Origin: Fundidesulfovibrio terrae
GTDB lineage: Bacteria; Desulfobacterota; Desulfovibrionia; Desulfovibrionales; Desulfovibrionaceae
Reading direction: 5' to 3'
DNA length: 64,000 nucleotides
Assembly (NCBI RefSeq): GCF_022808915.1
Contig: NZ_JAKZFS010000004.1
Location: 248,001 to 312,000, forward strand
The notes below the pieces were generated by a model. It saw only the letters and a program-made list of their open reading frames with translations. It searched no databases and had not been told where the DNA came from. The translations under genes were made by a program, and so were the position numbers. Positions 55,312 to 62,640 of this stretch are shown in pieces. How positions within the stretch are numbered: position 1 is the first letter of the stretch; each line of letters opens with the position of its first letter.

Positions 55312-55349
55312 GGCGTCCCGGGCCCGACAGGCCCGTAGCGGCGGACGCC
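55312..55349. terminator. compound hairpin between convergent chemoreceptor and regulator genes
   Basis: GGCGTCC (55312-55318) pairs with GGACGCC (55343-55349), and between them CGGGCC pairs with GGCCCG around CGACA. There is no T run, so it may be a weak or factor-assisted terminator. Confidence 0.4.
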
Positions 55350-55360
55350 GGGCAGTCCGC

Positions 55361-55852
55361 CTAGGCGTCCCGGGTCTGGCCCGGGCTGGGGGGGGAGATG
55401 GCCCTGGTCTCCACCATGGCCACGCGCAGGTCCCCGTTTTCCTGCAAGAGCCTGCGAACGGTCAGGTTCAGTTCGCGGTTCTCCTGCCGGAGTTCCTTGT
55501 GCTCTTGGCGCAGCTCTTGGGTTTCCTTCCTGAGGTCCGTGGCCTCCCGGCGCAGCGCGGCCAGCTCCTGTTCCAGGGCCGTTTCGGAAAGCGCGGCCCG
55601 GATGTCCGTGGCCAAATCGTCGGAGGCGTACTCCTGCGAGCGCATGACCCCTTCACCCAGAAGAAGCCAGCGGGGCTCGATACCAAAGATGGTGCAGAGG
55701 GCCCTGGCGATGCCGGTGTCGGGCTCGGTGACGCCCCGTTCGTAGCGCCCCAGGGTGTTCTGGTGCACCCCGAGGCGCTTCGCGAATTCGGCCTGGGACA
55801 GGTCTCCGCGGATGATTTTCAACCGTTGCGCGGTCGTAGTGGCTGTGCCCAA
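55361..55852 (-). CDS. XRE-family transcriptional regulator with C-terminal coiled coil
   Basis: A 163-residue protein. A TTG start at 55852 (GGGGAA upstream) gives a sensible N-terminus GTATTTAQRLKIIRGD. An upstream open frame to 55933 has no good start. Residues about 10-70 are a helix-turn-helix of phage-repressor type: LSQAEFAKRLGVHQNTLGRY with recognition helix QNTLGRYER. A strong coiled coil follows (LRREATDLRKETQELRQEHK, LRQENRELNLTVRRLLQENG), so it should oligomerise; it has no protease domain. The upstream AT-rich gap and the orphan gene at 56333 are candidate targets. Confidence 0.82.
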   Translation of the reverse strand: MGTATTTAQRLKIIRGDLSQAEFAKRLGVHQNTLGRYERGVTEPDTGIARALCTIFGIEPRWLLLGEGVMRSQEYASDDLATDIRAALSETALEQELAALRREATDLRKETQELRQEHKELRQENRELNLTVRRLLQENGDLRVAMVETRAISPPSPGQTRDA

Positions 55853-56332
55853 TGAGTTCCCCGAAAAATATATGTCTGATGTTGGACACGTCGCGAGCGT
55901 CTGGTCGAATGTAACACAGGACCACCAAAACAATTTTTAGTCACGGCTACCAATAACGGTTGACCATGAACCAAAAACAGGTTTATTAACGTCTCGCGGA
56001 CAGTAGATAGCTCGACATCCCATGAACACTTCTACTTGTCCCGTAAACAGGGGTCAACGTCCGAAAGGCGTATTGGCTTGGGCGTTGGACTCGCCCTGTG
56101 CTATATCGCCCATGCGAAAACACGGAGCCGGTCCCGGGTCATGCGTCTCTTTCACGGCCAGCCGGGCGTTCAGGGCGTTGCGCTGCGCGTTCAAGGAATA
56201 TGCGGTCACGCGCTTGTTGATAGTTCGGCATGTTTTGGAAAAGCTTTAGTGTCTTGCCGCCCACAGGCGAGGCGTTTGCTTGCCGGTCAGTGATCGTCTT
56301 TCGGACCGGGGCCGGTAGTGTGGAGCAATGGC
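55853..56332. other. 480-base divergent intergenic region with promoter-like boxes
   Basis: Lower in GC than its surroundings, between the regulator and the Cys-rich orphan. On the plus strand TTGACC (55960-55965), an 18-base spacer and TATTAA (55984-55989) form a candidate promoter. Short inverted repeats TGTC..GACA (near 55872) and GGTT..AACC (55958-55972) could be operator sites for the XRE regulator. The small frame at 56022-56249 lacks a ribosome site and is not supported. Confidence 0.4.
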
Positions 56333-56959
56333 ATGACGTTTATGCGTTTGCGCCTGGAGATTGACGGCAAGCCGGACCTCCACGCCGATATTCAGGTGGG
56401 CTCGCCGGGCCCTTCCGGCGCGTGCCGTTTTTTCTCCCAAGGATGTTACGACGCCCGGGAAGCTGGCCCCGAAGCCGGCGCCAGCCCAGACTTCCCCGGG
56501 GGCTGCAAAGCCATCGCGGCATGCTCCGAAGTTTTCTCCTTCTTCACGCAGGTCGTTTCCTACGAGAAGGCCAGTGCCGTCCTGCACGGCATGGGAAGTC
56601 CGGCCGCGTTCAACGGTTCGGCGCAGTGCGTGGCGGCGTTTTCGCTGCTGTGCTGCCTGGTGCATTCCGGGTGTGGGTACCTGGGGGAATACGCCTTCCT
56701 GCTGCGAAGTCTCTGTCAGTTGCAGGGGCAGGCCGAAGCGGTGGAGGCGCTGGGCGCTCCCATGAGCTCCGGCCGCTTCGCGGGCAAGGCCAAGAAGAAT
56801 TGGTACGCGAGGTTCATCGAGCGCCTCGGCAGCCGTACCGGGGTGCTGCTGGACGAGCTGGACAGGCAGGGCGGCAACGACACCCTGCGCAACGCCTGTC
56901 AGATACTCTATTCCGTGGGCAGCCTGGCCCTGTCCCAGGAGGACGGCCAGGACGGCTGA
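56333..56959 (+). CDS. Cys-rich protein of unknown function
   Basis: A 208-residue soluble protein. The ATG at 56333 follows GGAG by about 7 bases. The N-terminal third has paired and spaced cysteines (CRFFSQGCYDAREAG, GGCKAIAACSEVFSFF, LLCCLVHSGCGYLG), which could bind a metal, although no standard cluster motif is present. The C-terminal part is helical (KKNWYARFIERLGSRTGVLL). No family recognised. Divergent placement opposite an XRE regulator suggests the regulator controls it. Confidence 0.68.
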   Translation: MTFMRLRLEIDGKPDLHADIQVGSPGPSGACRFFSQGCYDAREAGPEAGASPDFPGGCKAIAACSEVFSFFTQVVSYEKASAVLHGMGSPAAFNGSAQCVAAFSLLCCLVHSGCGYLGEYAFLLRSLCQLQGQAEAVEALGAPMSSGRFAGKAKKNWYARFIERLGSRTGVLLDELDRQGGNDTLRNACQILYSVGSLALSQEDGQDG

Positions 56960-56984
56960 CGCTCACACCGGTCTCCCGGCCCGG

Positions 56985-58190
56985 CTATCTGAAATCGAAG
57001 GCCGCCTTCATGGATCCGCTCCCGGCCTTGTCGAAGGCGGATTGAAACGCGCGCTTCCAGTCCTCTATCCTGTAGAGTCCGGTCAGAAGCCCCTGCGTGG
57101 GGTAGGCGCCCGAGGCCAGAAGGTCCAGGCACGCCTGGTAGGTGCGCACGCGCCCGTCCTTCCACGGGGCCGTGGCGTAGCTGGCCGAACCCGTCACCCG
57201 CAGTTGCCTGAACCACAGGCTGGACACGTCGGCCTTTCCTATCTCCGAAGCCGTGCCGATCATGACGTAGCGGCCCCTGGCCCGAAGCGCCAGCAGGGAC
57301 TCCTGGAAGGTCCCGGACGAGGCCACGCAGTCGTAGACCACGTCCGCTCCGCCCTCAACGTTGCCGCCGCCCATGGTGGTGGGCACGAAACGGCCCCCGC
57401 AGGCTTTCGCCAGCTCCTGGCGCGAGGGCGAGCGCAGCACCGTGTCGGCTCCCCCTGCCTCGGCCATGTCCGCCTGGAAGCCGTGCCGGGCCACGGCCAC
57501 GATGCGCCCGGCAAAGCCCATGGCCCGCAGGCAGCGCACCGCGTGCTGGCCGAGCACCCCGGCCCCCCAGACCACGGCCGTGTCGCCTGGTTCGGGGAAG
57601 TTCTCCAGGATGGGCTGCATCACCGAAGCCATGGAGTCGACCAGCACCGCGTCCTCGTCGCTCACGCTGTCCGGCACGTGCAGCACCTTGGAGGGATGGG
57701 CGGCTGTGGTCTCGGCCATGCCCCCCGAGGCTTTCGCGTTGAACCCCAGGAAAGACCCCGGCGGCAGCGCGCCGTCCAGGAAATTCTCGCACAGGTTGTA
57801 TTCGCCCTTGGCGCAGAAGCGGCACGGGGGCAGCTCCCGGCAGGCGCAGTCCAGCACCGGTTCCACCAGCACGCGCTGCCCGGGCGCGAGGTCCGAGCCC
57901 GCGGGGGCGGACTCGACCGTGCCCAGCACCTCGTGGCCGATGACCATGGGCAGGGAGGCGTAGGGCTCGAGCAGCATGGACTCTGCGCCCTTGAGCAGGT
58001 TCACGTCCGAGCCGCAGATGCCGCACAGGCGGGTCTTGATGGTCACCCAGCCGGGACGGGCGGGCGTAAAGGGCACGTCCTCCAGTTTGAGGGGCGTCAC
58101 CAGATGGTGGAAGCGCTTGCGCTGCAACTTGGTGAAGAAGGCCGAGAGCAGGTACCGGGGGATGGAGCGGTGGTAGACGAGGGCTTTCAT
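56985..58190 (-). CDS. zinc-dependent medium-chain dehydrogenase
   Basis: A 401-residue MDR alcohol/sorbitol dehydrogenase. Catalytic-zinc ligands lie in RLCGICGSDVNLL and MVIGHEVLGTVE. The structural zinc lobe has four cysteines in CACRELPPCRFCAKGEYNLC. The NAD(P) site is VVWGAGVLGQHAVRC. An atypical N-terminal extension of about 25 basic residues (RYLLSAFFTKLQRKRFHHLV) precedes the GroES-like domain. The neighbouring divergent radical SAM and GT4 genes suggest oxidation of a sugar or alcohol intermediate for the same pathway. Confidence 0.9.
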   Translation of the reverse strand: MKALVYHRSIPRYLLSAFFTKLQRKRFHHLVTPLKLEDVPFTPARPGWVTIKTRLCGICGSDVNLLKGAESMLLEPYASLPMVIGHEVLGTVESAPAGSDLAPGQRVLVEPVLDCACRELPPCRFCAKGEYNLCENFLDGALPPGSFLGFNAKASGGMAETTAAHPSKVLHVPDSVSDEDAVLVDSMASVMQPILENFPEPGDTAVVWGAGVLGQHAVRCLRAMGFAGRIVAVARHGFQADMAEAGGADTVLRSPSRQELAKACGGRFVPTTMGGGNVEGGADVVYDCVASSGTFQESLLALRARGRYVMIGTASEIGKADVSSLWFRQLRVTGSASYATAPWKDGRVRTYQACLDLLASGAYPTQGLLTGLYRIEDWKRAFQSAFDKAGSGSMKAAFDFR

Positions 58191-58244
58191 GGCCGGGGTT
58201 CTGCGGCAGGCCCGGCGGCCCTGTCAAGGCCGCTTCGGCCGAGG

Positions 58245-58273
58245 TTGACTCCCGCATTGGCCGGGAGTAAGGA
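58245..58273 (+). promoter_or_regulatory. possible promoter of the radical SAM gene
   Basis: TTGACT (58245-58250), a 17-base spacer and TAAGGA (58268-58273) are located about 80 bases upstream of the ATG at 58356. The -10 box is poor. Confidence 0.3.
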
Positions 58274-58355
58274 GCAGCGTCCCACTTGGGTTGAAAAAAA
58301 CCCTCGGGATATCGACAATTCCGCCGGTTCGAACGTGTCCGGCCCGCGAGGTACC

Positions 58356-59570
58356 ATGTCCAAACGCTCCAGCATCGCCCTGGGAACCATCCTCAAGAAT
58401 TTCGCCCGGGTTTCCCGCCATCCGTGGATCGCATCCCGGCTCGTCGCCCTCGAAAAGGAAAAGATGCTTTTCAAGTGGCTGAATCCCAAGGCACACGAAG
58501 GCGTTGCCCGCTCCATCCGTCAGGTGTCCATCCGCATCACCGACCTGTGCAACCTGCGCTGCCACACCTGCGGCCAGTGGGGCGACCAGGGCTTCATGCA
58601 CTGCGCCGACCTGAAGTCGCTCAAGAAGGCCGAGGTCAGCCCCGAACGCTACCACCTGCTGCTGGCCGACTTGGCCACCCACGGCCATTTCCCCTCGGTG
58701 TACCTGTGGGGCGGCGAGCCCACCATGTACAAGGGCTGGCTCGAGATCATCGAGCACGCCACCGTGCTTGGCATGCCCACCTCCATCGCCACAAACGCCA
58801 CGGGCCTGGCCAAGGCCGCCGAGCGCCTGGTGGCCGCGCCCATGTTCCTGCTCCAGATGTCCATCGACGGCCCCGACCCGGACACCCACAACGCCGCGCG
58901 CCCCTCGGCCGGCGGCGGGAACAACTTCCAGGACATCCTGGACGCCCTGGAGGCGGTGAACGAAGAGAAGCGCCGCACCGGCAAGAAGTTGCCCCTGACG
59001 GCCTCGCTCACCACCATCTCCCAGGCCAACGCCCACCGCCTGGTGGACATCTACGAAACCTTCAAGGACAAGGTGGACCTGTTCGTCTTCTACCTCTCCT
59101 GGTGGATCGACGAGAAGTCCGCCGACGCCCACGAGGTGGACTTCAACAACCGCTTCGGCTTCGCCCCCAAGCTGCACCGCGGTTGGGTGGGCGACTGGAC
59201 CATCAAGGACTACGCCACGCTGGACGCCCAGCTGAAGGAAGTGCTGCGCCGCTCCAAGAGCCTGAATTCCCCGGCGGTGAACATCATCCCCAACATCACC
59301 GGCGTGGACAACCTGCGCGAGTACTACACCGACCACTCCACCACCTACGGCTACGACCAGTGCATTTCCATCTACCAGGCGGTGGAGATCGACTCCAACG
59401 GCGACATGTCTCCCTGCCGCGACTACCACGACTACGTGGTGGGCAACGTCAAGAAGAACACCATCACCGAGATCTGGAACAACGAGGCCTACCGGAAGTT
59501 CCGCTCGAGCCTCACCACCGAGGGGCTCATGCCCGCCTGCACCCGCTGCTGCGGGCTGATGGGATATTAA
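58356..59570 (+). CDS. radical SAM protein with SPASM-type C-terminus
   Basis: A 404-residue iron-sulfur enzyme. The ATG at 58356 has GAGG 6 bases upstream. The [4Fe-4S]-SAM motif is CNLRCHTC (Cys65, Cys69, Cys72). LWGGEPTMYKGWLEI is the GGEP SAM-binding motif. C-terminal cysteines (YDQCISIYQ, MSPCRDYHDY and PACTRCCGLMGY) form a SPASM/twitch-type auxiliary cluster site. Known SPASM enzymes modify peptides, but others act on sugars or lipids. No small precursor-peptide gene is visible next door, and the following gene is a GT4, so a carbohydrate or lipid substrate is favoured here. Confidence 0.93.
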   Translation: MSKRSSIALGTILKNFARVSRHPWIASRLVALEKEKMLFKWLNPKAHEGVARSIRQVSIRITDLCNLRCHTCGQWGDQGFMHCADLKSLKKAEVSPERYHLLLADLATHGHFPSVYLWGGEPTMYKGWLEIIEHATVLGMPTSIATNATGLAKAAERLVAAPMFLLQMSIDGPDPDTHNAARPSAGGGNNFQDILDALEAVNEEKRRTGKKLPLTASLTTISQANAHRLVDIYETFKDKVDLFVFYLSWWIDEKSADAHEVDFNNRFGFAPKLHRGWVGDWTIKDYATLDAQLKEVLRRSKSLNSPAVNIIPNITGVDNLREYYTDHSTTYGYDQCISIYQAVEIDSNGDMSPCRDYHDYVVGNVKKNTITEIWNNEAYRKFRSSLTTEGLMPACTRCCGLMGY

Positions 59571-60679
59571 TGGCCGCGAGGCGGACGGTCCTGCTGCTGC
59601 AGGACCTCCTCTTCGGGGGCACCCAGCGCCACGCCCTGGAGCTGGCCCGGCGCATCGACCGCAGGCGCTTCGCTCCGGAATTCTGGATGCTCTCCTCGGG
59701 GGCGGACTTCGCCCCCCAGGCCCGCGAGGCGGACGTGCCCATGCGGTGGCTGTCCGATAAGCGCGCGGTCACTCCAGGGGCGATTCTCTCACTTCGGCGA
59801 GAGCTTGCGCGAAGCCGCCCGGACATCCTCATGCCCCTTACCGCCGTGCCCAACATCTGGGGGCGCGTTTTCGGACGCCTCTCGGGAGTGCCCGCCGTGC
59901 TGGCCACCTGCCGGGGCGGGGGAAACATCACGCGCCAGCACGAGCGCTTCCTGGCCCGCCTGGCCCACCACCACATCGCCAACACCCGCGCCCTCAAGGA
60001 CGCCTTGGTGGCCCTGGGGCGGCGCGAGGACCAGGTCACGGTCATCCCCAACGGCGTCGACACGGACTTCTTCACCCCGGACCCCGACGGCGTGGGCCCG
60101 GTGCGCCAGGTGATCCTCTGCGTGGCCCGCTTCGTGGAGGACAAGGACCACCAGACCCTGCTGGCCGCCTTCGACATGGCCTGGGCCAAGGTGCCCGGGG
60201 CCGAACTCTGGCTGGTGGGCGACGGGCCGCTCAAGGGCCGCGTGGAGTTCTCCGCGCGCCGCCTGGCCAGCCATGAGCGCATCAAGTTCTTCCCCGGCGG
60301 CTCGGACCTGCGCCCCTTCTACCGCCAGGCCGCGGTGCTCACCCTCTCCAGCCTGCGCGAGGGGCTGCCCAATGTCATCCTTGAAGGAATGGCCTCGGGA
60401 GCGCCCATCGCCGCCACGGCCGTGGGCGGCATACCCGAGGTGGTGGAGGAGGGCGTGACCGGGCTTCTCTCCCCGGTTCGCGACGCCTCCCGCCTGGCCG
60501 GGAGCTTCGTGCGCCTGCTCTCGGACGAGGACGCCCGCGCCCGCATGGCCCGCGAGGCCAGGGCTGTGGCGGTGCGCGACTACTCCATGGCGGCCATGGT
60601 GGCCCGCCACGAGGAGCTTCTGGACCGCCTCGCATCCGCCCCGATTGGGGCTGGTCAAGCGGGTCCGCGCAGACTATAA
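59570..60679 (+). CDS. family 4 glycosyltransferase
   Basis: A 369-residue GT-B enzyme. The ATG at 59570 overlaps the radical SAM stop (TAATG), and an alternative start is not needed. The N-terminus TVLLLQDLLFGGTQRHALEL has the Gly-Gly-Thr acceptor loop. The donor domain has VIPNGVDTDFFTPD, ILCVARFVEDKDHQTLLAAF and the E-x7-E site in SSLREGLPNVILEGMASGAP. It should be a retaining transferase at the cytoplasmic membrane. Tight coupling to the radical SAM gene implies sequential steps on one product. Confidence 0.92.
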   Translation: MAARRTVLLLQDLLFGGTQRHALELARRIDRRRFAPEFWMLSSGADFAPQAREADVPMRWLSDKRAVTPGAILSLRRELARSRPDILMPLTAVPNIWGRVFGRLSGVPAVLATCRGGGNITRQHERFLARLAHHHIANTRALKDALVALGRREDQVTVIPNGVDTDFFTPDPDGVGPVRQVILCVARFVEDKDHQTLLAAFDMAWAKVPGAELWLVGDGPLKGRVEFSARRLASHERIKFFPGGSDLRPFYRQAAVLTLSSLREGLPNVILEGMASGAPIAATAVGGIPEVVEEGVTGLLSPVRDASRLAGSFVRLLSDEDARARMAREARAVAVRDYSMAAMVARHEELLDRLASAPIGAGQAGPRRL

Positions 60680-60847
60680 GCCCCTTGTCCGCGAGGGATT
60701 CCGAGCACATCCCGTAACTTTTCCCCGCCGGAAAGCGACCAGGGATGGAGGCGGCCACGCCCAGGCCGGCGCGGGCAAGCCCCGCCACCGGCCTGAACCA
60801 GATCATCATGCCCGGCCCGGACACCACCCGGGCCGCCGGAGAATACC

Positions 60848-61255
60848 GTGAGAGCTTTTCTTCTTGCCATAGCCATGCTCCTCGTGGCACTGACCCCCGC
60901 CCTCGCCCAGGCGGACGTCACAGGCCTTTGGGTGGCCGAATTCTTCGGCAACAAGGTTGAGTGCAACCTGGAACAGCGCGGCCAGTTCCTCTACGGAGTG
61001 GCCACCGTCACCACCAGGACCGGCGAGAGCAACACCTACCACCTGGCCGGGTTAGTCGACGGGAAGCATATTCGCGCCCTGCACGGCAGCGGCAACTACT
61101 TCGAAGGCGAGATTCAGGGAGAGGACAAGGCGTCGGGGACGTTCTTCTTGATCAAGAGCGGCCAGTCCATCGCCATGCAGGCCGAGAGGACCAAGCGCGG
61201 CCAGACCGTTCCCGGCGGCCTCCAGTGGCCGCCCGGCTATCCTCCCTCCAACTGA
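60848..61255 (+). CDS. small secreted beta-rich protein of unknown function
   Basis: A 135-residue protein starting at GTG (GGAG 8 bases upstream) with signal peptide AFLLAIAMLLVALTPALAQA. The mature part reads as alternating beta strands: VTGLWVAEFFGNKVECNLEQ, FLYGVATVTTRTGESNTYHL and GNYFEGEIQGEDKASGTFFL, reminiscent of small lipocalin-like or DUF2147-like barrels. One Cys is present. The tail is Pro/Gly rich. It sits 19 bases before the GT21-like gene and is probably co-transcribed. Confidence 0.78.
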   Translation: MRAFLLAIAMLLVALTPALAQADVTGLWVAEFFGNKVECNLEQRGQFLYGVATVTTRTGESNTYHLAGLVDGKHIRALHGSGNYFEGEIQGEDKASGTFFLIKSGQSIAMQAERTKRGQTVPGGLQWPPGYPPSN

Positions 61256-61274
61256 GTCTCGCAAGGATGTGTTC

Positions 61275-62450
61275 GTGAAAACAGTCTTCGTGCTGACCGC
61301 TCTGGCGGAAATAGCCATGCTCCTGGCCCTGTACCTGGCCGGGCGCAAACACGTGCTCGGCGGGCTCAAGCGCCCCTACGCCGGACCACGCCCCCTGGAG
61401 AACGCCCCCCGCACGGCCATGATCGTGCCCATCACCGGTGACACACCGGCCGTGCGCGCCGGGCTCGAAAGCCTGCTGGCCCAGGACTACCCCAACCTGC
61501 GCTACGTGCTGGTCACCCGCGACGAGGCCGACCCGGCCACCGCCGTGGCCCGCGCCCTGGTCCGGGGACGGGACGACGCCGAGCACCTGCTCAGTGGCCC
61601 GTCCGCCGCCTGCGGCCAGAAGAACCACAACCTCCTGGCCGGAGTGGCCGCCGTGCGCGACTGGGCCGAGGTCTACGTCTTCTGCGATTCCACCCATGTG
61701 GCCCGGCCCGACCTGGCCCGCCTGCTGGTCGATCCCATCGCCCAGGGCAAGGCCCCAATCTCCGGCGGCTTCCACCGCGTCGTGCCCCTGGACGCCTCCG
61801 TGCCCACCCTGGGCATGCTCAACGTCTGCCTGTTCCTGCACAGCCTCCAGCCCATCCGGGCCATCACCCAGCCCTGGGGCGGGGCCATGGCTGTCACGCG
61901 CCAGCTCTTCGAGGAGCACGGCATCGCCCAGGTGTGGGAGAAAAACATCGTGGACGATTTCTCCCTCGGACCCCACCTGGCCAAGCGCGGCATCCGCTCC
62001 TGGCCCGTGGCCGAGGCCTGCCTGGATACGCCGCTGAAAAGCGTGCCGTACTCCATCTGGGAGGACTGGCTCACCCGGCAGCTCCTGTACCTCAAGTTCT
62101 GCACGCCCGAGATGTGGATAGGCTCCCTGGCCGTGGTCTGGATGTTCTCCGTGCCGCCGCTCCTGGCGGTGTTCGGCCTGCTCGGGGCGGTGACCGGCTC
62201 CGCTGACGCTTCCTGGTGGGTAGGGGCGGTCGCCTGCTACGCTGCCGGCTTCGCCGCGGTTGGGCTGGTCTTCAGGACGCTTTCGCCCAGGCCCATCGGA
62301 TTCTGGGACTGGACCAAGGGATTCTTCGCCTCGCCCATCATCACCGTCTGGTGCTACCTGCGCACCTGGACCACCTTCACCATGCGCTGGCGCGGCATCG
62401 CGTACAAGGTGACGTGGGGTGGACGGGTCGTGGAGGTCATACGGGGGTAA
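61275..62450 (+). CDS. GT21-like membrane glycosyltransferase (ceramide/hopanoid glucosyltransferase type)
   Basis: A 391-residue membrane enzyme. The GTG at 61275 is preferred over that at 61269, since AAGGA is 7 bases upstream. An N-terminal helix (FVLTALAEIAMLLALYLAG) precedes a GT2-fold catalytic domain. GT21 landmarks are present: VYVFCDSTHVARPDL (D2), WGGAMAVTRQLFE, NIVDDFSLGPHLAKRG (D3) and a terminal RW motif in TFTMRWRG, with two further membrane segments between. GT21 enzymes glucosylate ceramide or related lipids; HpnI acts on hopanoids. The substrate here is unknown. Confidence 0.78.
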   Translation: MKTVFVLTALAEIAMLLALYLAGRKHVLGGLKRPYAGPRPLENAPRTAMIVPITGDTPAVRAGLESLLAQDYPNLRYVLVTRDEADPATAVARALVRGRDDAEHLLSGPSAACGQKNHNLLAGVAAVRDWAEVYVFCDSTHVARPDLARLLVDPIAQGKAPISGGFHRVVPLDASVPTLGMLNVCLFLHSLQPIRAITQPWGGAMAVTRQLFEEHGIAQVWEKNIVDDFSLGPHLAKRGIRSWPVAEACLDTPLKSVPYSIWEDWLTRQLLYLKFCTPEMWIGSLAVVWMFSVPPLLAVFGLLGAVTGSADASWWVGAVACYAAGFAAVGLVFRTLSPRPIGFWDWTKGFFASPIITVWCYLRTWTTFTMRWRGIAYKVTWGGRVVEVIRG

Positions 62451-62470
62451 GAGCAAGAGGGGAGGAGGAC

Positions 62471-62504
62471 GCCTCCGGCGGCCAAGGGGACTGTGTCCCC
62501 TTGG
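62471..62504. repeat. palindromic repeat (copy D)
   Basis: GCCTCCGGCGG (62471-62481) leads into a 23-base palindrome at 62482-62504 with arms CCAAGGGGAC and GTCCCCTTGG around TGT. It is followed by AATCCCCAACGGCTTCGCG, the same downstream motif as in copy B (CAACGGGCTTCGCG). Confidence 0.8.
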
Positions 62505-62560
62505 AATCCCCAACGGCTTCGCGCGATTCGAGAGGCACGATTCAGAGAAATGTGAAAGGC

Positions 62561-62590
62561 GGGATGCGCACACAACTGCGCATCCCGTCT
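62561..62590 (+). terminator. terminator after the GT21-like gene
   Basis: GGGATGCGC (62561-62569) pairs with GCGCATCCC (62578-62586) across an 8-base loop, followed by GTCTTTT. It lies beyond repeat copy D and before the convergent flippase gene. Confidence 0.7.
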
Positions 62591-62640
62591 TTTGGTTTGT
62601 GAAGCGACGAGGGGCGTCGCCTAAGCCGCGTGGAGCCGGG

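Noticed and set aside
57042-58355. Long plus-strand open frame running into the radical SAM gene
   Set aside because: It is antisense to the zinc dehydrogenase. The real start of the radical SAM gene is the ATG at 58356 with its own ribosome site.
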